A stretch of DNA of 5,278 nt from an uncultured archaeon (lineage in GTDB: Archaea; Halobacteriota; Methanosarcinia; Methanotrichales; Methanotrichaceae): positions 1 through 5,278 of the forward strand of contig CABMDX010000174.1 of the NCBI GenBank assembly GCA_902385025.1. The letters are read 5' to 3'. The notes beneath the pieces were generated by a model that was not told the origin of the DNA, did no database searches, and saw nothing but the letters and a program-made list of their open reading frames with translations. The position numbers and the translations under genes were made by a program. Shown here in pieces: positions 1 to 5,181 of this stretch (position 1 is its first letter; each line of letters opens with the position of its first letter).

Positions 1-1
1 C

Positions 2-1441
2 CTGGAGCTTATAAAAGTTCATGATCCTGATGTGATTCTCCTCCCCAGGGCAGATCTATGGATGCAGCTCATCGTGCAGAAGGCCAAAAAGTATGACATT
101 GACAATCCCCTCAGCCGCAGCGGCTGGTTTCGGCATATGGCTGCCAGATCCTACTGGAGCTATGGTCAGGTGAAATACAGGAGCGGTGCCCTGATACCAG
201 AGGGCAGAGTGCTGATAGACACAGAAAGCAGCTTCACCTATCAGGAAGGGCGCCTCAAGGGCATCTTGCTTGCCGCGCGCCTCTCAGGCCTCTCTCCAAA
301 TCTGACTGCTCGCCTGACTCCAGGAACCCTCATCTCCTCTTTTGAGGTCTACGAGGCCCTGCGCCGGGGCCTGGCAGTGCCCTTTCGCAAAAAGGACACC
401 GAGCGCATTCGCGATTTCCGGGAACTGAAGAGCGCAGATAAAGGCGGCATGATGTTCCAGCCGGAGCCCGGGCTTTATGAAAAGGTGAGCGAGATAGACT
501 TCACATCCCTTTATCCTTCCATCATCGTCAAGTACAACCTCTCTCCCGAGACCCTGGAGCATCCGGAGAAGAAGGGCTTTCTGTCAGGCGCAATCTCGCC
601 CCTGCTCAACTTGCGCATAGAGACCAAGAGGCGAAAGAAGCTGGATGCGGAGTATGCAGGTCTCGACTCTGTCCTGAAGTGGATGCTCGTCACCTGCTTT
701 GGCTACACCGGCTACAGAAACGCCAAGTTCGGCCAGATCCAGGTGCACGAGAGGATTACGGCCCTCTCCCGCGAGATTCTCATGCAGATCAAAGGAATCG
801 CAGAGGAGATGGACAAAGAGGTTCTGCACGGCATCGTGGACTGCCTCTGGGTGAGGGGCGGCGACCTTCAGGGCTTCAAGGAGGCGGTAGAAAAGGAGAC
901 CGGCATACTGACGGAGATGGACGCCTATGATTGGATCGTCTTCCTGCCCCAGGCGGACGGCTCCGGAGCCTACAACCGCTACTTCGGCAGGCTTTCCACT
1001 GGCAAGATGAAAATCCGGGGCGTCATGGCCAGGCGAGGCGACACGCCCGAATATGTGCAGAGGATGCAGCAGGAGCTGTTCGATCTTCTGGCAGGGGCAG
1101 GCAGCCGCAAGGAGATTTGCCAGGTGCGGCCCCAGGCTCAGGCTATTCGCAAAAGATACCAGGATGGACTGTCAGGTGCAGAGATCCGGGAGCTGGCCAT
1201 CCACCGCCGGGTGGGCAAGCTGAGCTACTCTCGCAGGTGTGCCGAGGGCTCGGCTGTTTTGGCGCATGCGAAAATGGGAATTCGTCTTGCTCCGGGCATG
1301 GAGATGAGCTACGTGGTGAGGGACGCAGGGCGGTGGGAAGTAGATCCGGAAGGCTATGCAACAGAATATGATGACAGGTATTATGGAAAGCTGCTGGAAA
1401 AGGCATGGTTGGAGGTGGCAATTGCATTTGAATGCAATTGA
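2..1441 (+). CDS. Family B DNA polymerase, PolB2-like (5' end outside window)
   Basis: The frame is open to the left edge, so the GTG at 32 is not the true start; 479 residues are visible. Seen: polymerase motif A DFTSLYPSII at 497-526 with its metal-binding Asp. The motif B region begins at Lys 677 (KWMLVTCFG, where active enzymes have K-x3-NS-x-YG). Motif C is HGIVDCLWV from 827, where the usual form is YGDTDS, so the first catalytic Asp is Ile and only the second remains. A thumb-like KIRGVMARRGDTP follows near 1010-1050. The exonuclease portion looks degenerate: a DPDVILLPRAD segment remains, but there is no clear ExoIII YxxxD. Known: this pattern is typical of the archaeal PolB2 group, once thought inactive and linked in Sulfolobus to damage tolerance. 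Inference: an accessory or translesion polymerase rather than the main replicase. The next gene is convergent. Family B membership is near certain; the PolB2 subgroup is likely. Confidence 0.9.
   Translation: MELIKVHDPDVILLPRADLWMQLIVQKAKKYDIDNPLSRSGWFRHMAARSYWSYGQVKYRSGALIPEGRVLIDTESSFTYQEGRLKGILLAARLSGLSPNLTARLTPGTLISSFEVYEALRRGLAVPFRKKDTERIRDFRELKSADKGGMMFQPEPGLYEKVSEIDFTSLYPSIIVKYNLSPETLEHPEKKGFLSGAISPLLNLRIETKRRKKLDAEYAGLDSVLKWMLVTCFGYTGYRNAKFGQIQVHERITALSREILMQIKGIAEEMDKEVLHGIVDCLWVRGGDLQGFKEAVEKETGILTEMDAYDWIVFLPQADGSGAYNRYFGRLSTGKMKIRGVMARRGDTPEYVQRMQQELFDLLAGAGSRKEICQVRPQAQAIRKRYQDGLSGAEIRELAIHRRVGKLSYSRRCAEGSAVLAHAKMGIRLAPGMEMSYVVRDAGRWEVDPEGYATEYDDRYYGKLLEKAWLEVAIAFECN
1419..1440. 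repeat. Inverted repeat over the polymerase stop codon
   Basis: The arms CAATTGCATT and AATGCAATTG are exact reverse complements separated by TG. The repeat covers the last codons and the first two bases of the TGA stop. A further GGCAATTG lies at 1460-1467. It could be a 3' hairpin that affects transcript end or stability, or a protein-binding site. The symmetry is seen directly; the role is unknown. Confidence 0.8.
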
Positions 1442-1499
1442 TCGAAACCTATATATCTCGGCAATTGTCTATATACATTAAGGCGAAAGTCGATGAGAG

Positions 1500-1549
1500 T
1501 TTCCTTCCTACCTCCTTTACCCTTCTTGACTTTTGCCTCCCTCCTATTC
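1500..1549 (+). terminator. Pyrimidine-rich tract, likely polymerase gene terminator
   Basis: About 50 bases downstream of the polymerase stop are almost entirely T and C, with short T runs. Archaeal transcription often ends in T-rich tracts without a hairpin. The long C content makes this a weaker case than a pure T run. Confidence 0.35.
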
Positions 1550-1562
1550 GCTATTGGCCCAC

Positions 1563-1573
1563 AAATTTAAATA
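1563..1573 (+). promoter_or_regulatory. Archaeal TATA-like promoter in the convergent spacer
   Basis: AAATTTAAATA fits the archaeal TATA consensus, and the same 11-mer occurs at 4886-4896 upstream of the small membrane-protein gene. Transcription would be expected to begin about 25 bp downstream, near 1595-1600. No sizeable sense ORF follows before the opposing gene, so the product would be an untranslated RNA. TATA boxes are nearly symmetrical, so the direction is inferred from the structured sequence to the right. Confidence 0.4.
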
Positions 1574-1596
1574 GTTATAGATGATAATATATTGTT

Positions 1597-1700
1597 GAGG
1601 CACAGCAAGCTCAGACCGTCACCGATCGAGAAACGGTCGCATGATGACGGGTCCCCTGTGAAAAGGGGCGCTGATAAAAAATGCGCTGATCCTGTCTGTG
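1597..1700 (+). ncRNA. Candidate small structured RNA
   Basis: Two stems follow the TATA-like box. The first is GACCGT (1614-1619) paired with ACGGTC (1633-1638). The second is CCCC (1653-1656) paired with GGGG (1665-1668), flanked by CG/CG, by TGATGA (1642-1647) and CTGA (1671-1674), and by CGCA (1638-1641) with TGCG (1682-1685). CAGAC (1612-1616) can also pair with GTCTG (1694-1698), although this competes with the first stem. TGATGA and CTGA match box C and box D, but C' and D' boxes at normal spacing are absent, so it is not a standard C/D guide RNA. Both ends are approximate; a T7 run at 1755-1761 could be the 3' end. The whole call is inference. Confidence 0.3.
1676..1681 (-). terminator. 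T6 run downstream of the 284-residue gene
   Basis: Read on the minus strand this is TTTTTT, 28 bp past the TAG stop of the acidic protein gene. A T run shortly after a stop is the usual archaeal terminator signal. It overlaps the candidate RNA on the other strand. Confidence 0.4.
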
Positions 1701-1708
1701 TCTCGCTT

Positions 1709-2563
1709 CTATGCCTTCCATTTTATGGTATTGCCCTTCATCTTTAATACACCATTTTTTTCCAGGATCCGCGCAATGTCCTGGGCAACATCGCTGGCAT
1801 CAATCGTCATGAGATCTTCTTCTTCGCCGACATCGATAATGCACCGCTCCATAAAGTCCTCCATATCCAGCTTCCCTTTTTCCGGATTCTCTACCAGGTC
1901 ATCTATCAATAGCCCCAGAGCCACGATCTGAAGGTATTCATCCTGGTATTCCTCCTGGAACTCCTCGTCGATCTCCCGGAAAAGCGGTGCATGTAGCTCA
2001 TCTATGAAAACCTCATGCATCTTGACAAGGTCAATATCCAATCTTTTCCTGAGCATGGGATCTTCATCGAGATCGAAATTATCGCGTGGTACTGGAATGC
2101 TGACGAGTGGGTCATCAAGGCGATTGCCGAGCGGCTCTCCTGGCGTGATCTCGTTGATTTCAAGCACATTTTTGGCAAAATCCAGGGCCACTAAATTTTC
2201 TGCCATGGAAATCACCAACTCAGCTCTGATTTCCTCTTCAGACTCCTCAGAGGGCTCATTATGGCTATCAAATTCATCCCTCTTTTTCTTCCATTCGGGA
2301 TCCAGTTCAGTTAAATAGAGATCCAAGAAGGTCTCCTGCTCGGATGTCTTTTCCGCGGCAGCTCTGAGTGCCCCCAGGAAGCGCTCAAACCTTTCAATAT
2401 TCTCAAGCTTTCCTTTCATCTCGCTCATTCTGCCGTACAAGGAATGTGTAAAATCGGTCCTGGCACGGATGACTCCACGGAGATCTACCTTGAATCCGGC
2501 GCCTTTCAGATAGTCAGCGATGGACTTGGCTTCATCCTCATCATATTCTCCCAATTTGAACAT
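1709..2563 (-). CDS. Acidic protein of unknown function (284 aa)
   Basis: I do not recognise this family. Seen: ATG start with an in-frame stop a short way upstream, TAG stop, and no signal peptide or membrane segment, so it is probably cytosolic. The N-terminus (GEYDEDEAKSIADYLKGAGFKVDLR, residues 5-29) looks like a small alpha/beta unit. Residues 45-75 are charged and helical, possibly coiled. Residues 100-112 are a run of Glu and Ser that may be a linker. The middle is very acidic (IDEEFQEEYQDEYL). The C-terminus (DVAQDIARILEKNGVLKM..., then TIKWKA) resembles a small winged-helix end, which is inference. It has one Cys (ERCII), so a metal site made of Cys residues is excluded. It is divergent from the nitroreductase gene and convergent with the polymerase gene. 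The start lacks a Shine-Dalgarno site and is probably leaderless. Confidence 0.85.
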   Translation of the reverse strand: MFKLGEYDEDEAKSIADYLKGAGFKVDLRGVIRARTDFTHSLYGRMSEMKGKLENIERFERFLGALRAAAEKTSEQETFLDLYLTELDPEWKKKRDEFDSHNEPSEESEEEIRAELVISMAENLVALDFAKNVLEINEITPGEPLGNRLDDPLVSIPVPRDNFDLDEDPMLRKRLDIDLVKMHEVFIDELHAPLFREIDEEFQEEYQDEYLQIVALGLLIDDLVENPEKGKLDMEDFMERCIIDVGEEEDLMTIDASDVAQDIARILEKNGVLKMKGNTIKWKA

Positions 2564-2586
2564 AATGTTCGGATCAATTATCCTGG

Positions 2587-2594
2587 CATATTAG
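2587..2594 (-). promoter_or_regulatory. TATA-like box for the 284-residue gene
   Basis: On the minus strand this reads CTAATATG, centred about 27 bp before the ATG at 2563. That is the geometry of a leaderless archaeal transcript, which agrees with the missing Shine-Dalgarno site. The match to consensus is moderate. Confidence 0.35.
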
Positions 2595-2636
2595 GCTTGC
2601 CAGCGGCACCCTCGATCTTTGCAGAATAACAAAAAA

Positions 2637-2645
2637 GAATTAATG
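2637..2645 (+). promoter_or_regulatory. Possible TATA-like box for the nitroreductase gene
   Basis: GAATTAATG is centred about 35 bp before the ATG at 2676, which would put the transcript start near 2667 with a very short leader. An A6 run (2631-2636) precedes it. TATATA inside the palindrome at 2658-2663 is an alternative, but it lies only about 15 bp before the ATG, which is too close for a leaderless start. Confidence 0.3.
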
Positions 2646-2652
2646 TGAATTG

Positions 2653-2668
2653 CAGGATATATATCCTG
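2653..2668. promoter_or_regulatory. Perfect 16-bp palindrome, candidate operator
   Basis: CAGGATATATATCCTG is its own reverse complement and ends 7 bp before the nitroreductase ATG. It lies between the likely TATA box and the start codon, where a dimeric repressor could block transcription initiation. The symmetry is seen; the regulator is unknown and no regulator gene lies beside it. Confidence 0.45.
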
Positions 2669-2675
2669 GATTACT

Positions 2676-3188
2676 ATGCTCGACATCTTAAGATCGCGGC
2701 GCAGCATCAGATGCTATAAAGATTGGAAAATTGAACCTGAGAAGATCGAGCAGCTCAAGGAAGCTGCTTTGCGCGCTCCGTCATCACGAGGCATCAATCC
2801 ATGGCGTTTTCTATTCGTCACGAATAAAGCCATGCTGCAGGAGCTGTCCAGAGCCAAGGAAAGCGGCTCAAGCTTCCTGAAAGGAGCGCGTCTGGGAGTG
2901 ATCGTCTGCGCCAATGCAGACGAATCTGATGTCTGGATCGAAGATTGCTCCATTGCTTCAATTATCCTGCAGCTCACAGGCCAGAGTCTGGGGCTGGGCT
3001 CCTGCTGGATTCAGATCCGAAATAGAGCTCACAGCAGCAGCATTTCAGCCGAGGATTATATAAAAAAAGTCATGCACCTTCCGGATAACATGCTGGTGCT
3101 CTCTATGATCTCTTTCGGCTATCCGGATGAGGATAAACCGCCCGTTCCAAGGGAGCAGCTTGAATATGAAAAGATCTTGTACGGGTAG
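2676..3188 (+). CDS. Nitroreductase-family FMN oxidoreductase
   Basis: This 170-residue protein has the marks of the nitroreductase fold, a dimeric flavoprotein that uses FMN and NAD(P)H or another donor to reduce nitro groups, quinones or unknown substrates. Seen: RRSIRCY (8-14), whose Arg residues normally hold the FMN phosphate; APSSRGINPWRF (34-45), the usual AP(S/T)-x-N-x-(Q/P)PW region; the central helix WIEDCSIASIILQLTG (87-102), then LGLGSCW (105-111); and the C-terminal ISFGYPDEDKPPVP (145-158), the standard GYP-x-E/D-x-P end. The length suits the short single-domain members. Cys 13, 78, 91 and 110 are present with no ferredoxin-type cluster motif. The start follows the palindrome, with at most a weak GGAT as ribosome site. 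The substrate cannot be told from sequence; a role in redox or xenobiotic metabolism is inference. Confidence 0.93.
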   Translation: MLDILRSRRSIRCYKDWKIEPEKIEQLKEAALRAPSSRGINPWRFLFVTNKAMLQELSRAKESGSSFLKGARLGVIVCANADESDVWIEDCSIASIILQLTGQSLGLGSCWIQIRNRAHSSSISAEDYIKKVMHLPDNMLVLSMISFGYPDEDKPPVPREQLEYEKILYG

Positions 3189-3220
3189 CAGACAGGCATT
3201 ATGATCTCCATTCGGAAATC

Positions 3221-3228
3221 CTTAATAG
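3221..3228 (+). promoter_or_regulatory. TATA-like box for the rhodanese-like gene
   Basis: CTTAATAG is centred about 28 bp before the ATG at 3253 and is preceded by GGAAATC, which resembles a purine-rich TFB recognition element. This fits a leaderless transcript separate from the nitroreductase gene. The match to the TATA consensus is moderate. Confidence 0.35.
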
Positions 3229-3252
3229 CAACAATACCATTAATGAAAAGGA

Positions 3253-4308
3253 ATGGCGCAGGCGATAGAATTGGATAATAAGAGCAGCTTACTTCTCGTT
3301 GGAACAATTGTGCTGGCAGCAATGCTTTCGGCACCATTGGCTGGAGCCTATTGCTCAGTGGGAGGATGCGGTAGCGGCGAAGATTCATGGCTGGCATCAG
3401 CTCAATCCTTCATCAGCTCGGACGTTCCAACCGTTGGAGCGGCCCAGAATACGAATGCACAGTACTCCAGCTTTAAGGAGGGTGCTAATGCAACCGCCGC
3501 CACAGTGAATAAAACCATGGATAGTATGGCTCCCAAGATCAACCTGGATTATGTGCCGAGCAGCGAGTCCAGGTCGAACCTTTTCTTGAAAGGAGAGCTT
3601 CTCAAGCCTTTGGAGAGCTTTTCCGGGAGAGATGTAATAGTGGACGTCTCCAACCAGCGCTCCAAAATTAATTCTCACATCAGAGGCGCCATCACCATGC
3701 CCTCAAAGAGCCTGCTCTATGACAACGGGACACTGCTGCCGGACCTGCAATCTGCGGCGATACTTGGCGCAGCCGGTATCTCTCAAGACGATGCAGTGGT
3801 CGTATACGGTGATAACTTCAGCTCAGGTGAGGCAACCTTTGTTTTATGGCGGCTGAAAACTCTTGGCCACAAAAATGTCAGAGCTCTGGATGGCGGCCTG
3901 GATGACTGGAACGCTGCCAGCCTTCCCATGGAAATTAAGAAGAACACGAGACCTCAGACCCAATATTCTCTCGATTTGAGGCCCGAGCTTTTGGCGGATT
4001 ATGGTTATGTCAAGTCCGGCGTGCCCCAGATAGTGGACGCCAGAGGTTTTCTGGACTATGGCAAGGGGAGAATAACCAACGCCTTCCTGATTACTCCCGA
4101 GTCGGTCTTAAGAGATGGAAGGCTCAAGACTGGAGAAGAGCTCAATGATACCTTTGCCAAGCTGGATAAAAGCCGAACCGTGGTGGTCTACTCCAGCGAT
4201 TTCAACAGCGCTTCACTGGTCTGGTATGCACTGCAGCTCATGGGATTCGACACCCGAATCTATACCTGGCAGGATTGGCAGGCCCATGAGGTATCTCAGA
4301 CTGCATAA
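3253..4308 (+). CDS. Exported tandem rhodanese-domain protein lacking catalytic Cys
   Basis: This 351-residue protein has a signal peptide (hydrophobic core about 12-30, probable cleavage after APLAGA), so it should act outside the membrane. A low-complexity Ser/Ala/Asn linker (about 40-95) precedes two rhodanese folds. Domain 1 (about 112-226) has VIVDVSNQRSK, HIRGAITMP, VVVYGDN and ALDGGLDDWNAASLP. Domain 2 (about 243-345) has IVDARGFLDYGKGRITNAF and VVVYSSDFNSAS. The catalytic Cys position is Gly 186 in domain 1 and Ser 314 in domain 2. Known: two-domain sulfurtransferases normally keep the Cys in the C-terminal domain, so sulfur transfer by the usual route is not expected. The only Cys residues are 34 and 39 (CSVGGC), just after the cleavage site. 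Several N-x-S/T sequons suggest glycosylation. A binding or scaffold role is inference. The ATG at 3253 was chosen; TTG at 3271 is a possible alternative. Confidence 0.88.
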   Translation: MAQAIELDNKSSLLLVGTIVLAAMLSAPLAGAYCSVGGCGSGEDSWLASAQSFISSDVPTVGAAQNTNAQYSSFKEGANATAATVNKTMDSMAPKINLDYVPSSESRSNLFLKGELLKPLESFSGRDVIVDVSNQRSKINSHIRGAITMPSKSLLYDNGTLLPDLQSAAILGAAGISQDDAVVVYGDNFSSGEATFVLWRLKTLGHKNVRALDGGLDDWNAASLPMEIKKNTRPQTQYSLDLRPELLADYGYVKSGVPQIVDARGFLDYGKGRITNAFLITPESVLRDGRLKTGEELNDTFAKLDKSRTVVVYSSDFNSASLVWYALQLMGFDTRIYTWQDWQAHEVSQTA

Positions 4309-4370
4309 GGAGACAGGAAGCCTTTGGAGATGCGATCTGATCAGGCCAGCATCGCTGAATAAGCCCCATG

Positions 4371-4661
4371 CTAGCGACTTTTTTCCAGGCTCTCCCTGAC
4401 GCGCGCCGAAAGTCGCTCCAGCGAGCTTTTGGTGCATTGGCGCCTATCGCAGGGTGAGAAGTCCTTCGGACTGCAGCCTGCGAGAAGGTCCATAACTCGA
4501 TCCGCTATATCAAAGGCTTCAAGCTCCTCAAGCCTTTGCAGGAAGAGCGAGGCGCGAGAGTTGAATGCCCGGCATTTCGCGGGATCCGAGACGCTGCTCT
4601 CATGAAGATCGTAAAGCTGATCCAGCTCTTCTGAGATTTGCTTCCAGGTTTGCCTGTCCAT
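4371..4661 (-). CDS. Small four-cysteine protein of unknown function (96 aa)
   Basis: I cannot name this family. Seen: a helical protein with an N-terminal amphipathic segment (MDRQTWKQISEELDQLYDLH), then SDPAKCRAFNSRASLF, a helix FLQRLEELEAFDIADRVMDL, a Cys-rich stretch AGCSPKDFSPCDRRQC, and a basic helical tail. Cys 30, 63, 71 and 76 (the last three in C-x7-C-x4-C), with His 20, could bind zinc or an iron-sulfur cluster; this is inference. There is no signal or membrane segment. Upstream on the minus strand, AGGA about 7 bp before the ATG is a possible ribosome site, and a weak TATA-like CTTGATATG lies near 4689-4697. It is convergent with the rhodanese-like gene. The sequence has the composition of a real protein and conserved-looking motifs, so I favour it over chance. 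Confidence 0.75.
   Translation of the reverse strand: MDRQTWKQISEELDQLYDLHESSVSDPAKCRAFNSRASLFLQRLEELEAFDIADRVMDLLAGCSPKDFSPCDRRQCTKSSLERLSARVRESLEKSR
4379..4384 (+). terminator. T6 run after the rhodanese-like gene
   Basis: TTTTTT lies about 70 bp past the stop at 4308, just inside the 3' end of the opposing gene. It is a plausible archaeal terminator, with no clear hairpin. The two transcripts would overlap slightly at their 3' ends. Confidence 0.35.
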
Positions 4662-4785
4662 TGTCAGTCCTGATTTTCGATACTATGACATATCAAGGCT
4701 ATGCCTCGGAAAATGGCCCATGAAATATGCAGGATAAAGAGCGATTGGCCAGAAGGAAATGGACCGAGTGAATATCCTGAATGGA

Positions 4786-4811
4786 CGAAATGGATACATT
4801 CATGCATTTCG
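4786..4811. repeat. Hairpin with 7-bp arms in the spacer
   Basis: CGAAATG (4786-4792) and CATTTCG (4805-4811) are perfect reverse complements around a 12-base spacer. No T run follows directly, so it does not look like a terminator. Its purpose is unknown. Confidence 0.5.
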
Positions 4812-4885
4812 ATCATATCCCGACCTAATTCTAAGCCTCAGTAGATGCTTAATTTCTGAATTTGCGGCAAATATCACAATTTAGG

Positions 4886-4896
4886 AAATTTAAATA
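4886..4896 (+). promoter_or_regulatory. Upstream TATA box of the 58-residue gene
   Basis: AAATTTAAATA is preceded by GG, giving a good archaeal TFB-recognition plus TATA arrangement. It predicts a start near 4920 and a leader of about 70 bases. A second box, TTAAATATA (4918-4926), would start near 4948 and give a leader of about 43 bases. Which is used cannot be told from sequence. Confidence 0.5.
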
Positions 4897-4917
4897 TTAA
4901 TAAAACAACCGCTATCA

Positions 4918-4926
4918 TTAAATATA
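4918..4926 (+). promoter_or_regulatory. Second TATA-like box of the 58-residue gene
   Basis: TTAAATATA lies about 30 bp downstream of the first box. Its predicted start (near 4948) falls inside the pair of inverted repeats, which would then act as an operator or form the 5' end of the transcript. Confidence 0.4.
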
Positions 4927-4933
4927 CATTTTA

Positions 4934-4968
4934 CTGAAATGAGCTTTCAGCCAAATAGACAATTTGGC
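4934..4968. repeat. Two abutting inverted repeats before the 58-residue gene
   Basis: CTGAAA (4934-4939) pairs with TTTCAG (4945-4950) around TGAGC. GCCAAAT (4950-4956) pairs with ATTTGGC (4962-4968) around AGACA. They share base 4950 and sit between the TATA boxes and the ribosome site. They could be operator half-sites or leader hairpins. Confidence 0.55.
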
Positions 4969-4990
4969 CAACAGGAAGTAGGTGAGCTAA

Positions 4991-5167
4991 ATGATACAGA
5001 AATCCGATGCAATGATTCAGTATGAGAAAGCAGCCGGCGAACTGATGAAGAACCGACCAAAGAATCGCAATGAGAGCGTCATGCATTTAGAAGTCAGAAA
5101 CTTCGTCGCAGGGGGCGCGATAATTTTCGTAGTTCTTATCGCAGCCGCTACAATGATACGCTTTTGA
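4991..5167 (+). CDS. Small single-span membrane protein (58 aa), unknown function
   Basis: The start is well supported: GGTGA at 4981-4985, complementary to the archaeal 16S rRNA 3' end, lies 5 bases before the ATG. TATA-like boxes are upstream and a strong terminator is downstream. The protein has a hydrophilic N-terminal part (about 1-36, with basic NRPKNR at 21-26) and one C-terminal hydrophobic helix, FVAGGAIIFVVLIAAATM (38-55), ending in IRF. That is a tail-anchored layout with the N-terminal part probably in the cytoplasm. It has no Cys and no signal peptide. It is too short to match to a family by eye; small subunits of membrane complexes such as Sec or methyltransferase components have this build, but I see no motif of any. 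Expression as a single-gene unit is inferred from the promoter and terminator around it. Confidence 0.75.
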   Translation: MIQKSDAMIQYEKAAGELMKNRPKNRNESVMHLEVRNFVAGGAIIFVVLIAAATMIRF

Positions 5168-5181
5168 TACTGGGAGACAGG

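Larger units (their letters stand above)
1442..1708. other. Spacer between convergent genes
   Basis: No convincing protein gene is seen in these 267 bases. They contain two CTATATA boxes 20 bp apart (1449-1455 and 1469-1475), a 25-codon ORF at 1493-1570 (MRVSFLPPLPF..., hydrophobic) without a good ribosome binding site, a pyrimidine tract, a TATA-like box at 1563-1573 and two hairpins. A spacer between two gene 3' ends would not be expected to carry promoters for either neighbour, so it may hold its own transcript. Confidence 0.6.
4662..4990. other. Long AT-rich spacer between divergent genes
   Basis: These 329 bases separate two divergent genes. The first half has mixed composition, a 47-codon ORF at 4701-4844 on the plus strand (MPRKMAHEICR...) without a clear ribosome site, and a hairpin at 4786-4811. 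The second half is AT-rich and holds two TATA-like boxes and two adjacent inverted repeats ahead of the 58-residue gene. I see no tRNA, CRISPR or transposon end in it. Confidence 0.7.

Noticed and set aside
679..1371. Plus-strand open frames inside the polymerase gene (679-930 and 931-1371)
   Set aside because: They lie in another frame of a clearly coding gene and have Arg/Gly-rich compositions typical of shadow frames in GC-rich DNA.
1641..1689. Standard archaeal C/D guide RNA
   Set aside because: Box C and D-like sequences are present, but there is no C' box and the spacings do not fit two guide segments of about 12 bases.
1698..2318. Plus-strand open frames opposite the 284-residue gene
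   Set aside because: They are Ser-rich antisense shadows of an acidic protein gene (Glu and Asp codons read backward as Ser and Phe).
3397..3678. Minus-strand open frame opposite the rhodanese-like gene
   Set aside because: The opposite strand has strong domain evidence; this frame shows no motif or promoter of its own.
4115..4437. Open frames at 4115-4399 (+) and 4213-4437 (-)
   Set aside because: Both overlap the end of the rhodanese-like gene and the start of the four-cysteine gene's 3' end, with unnatural compositions and no start signals.
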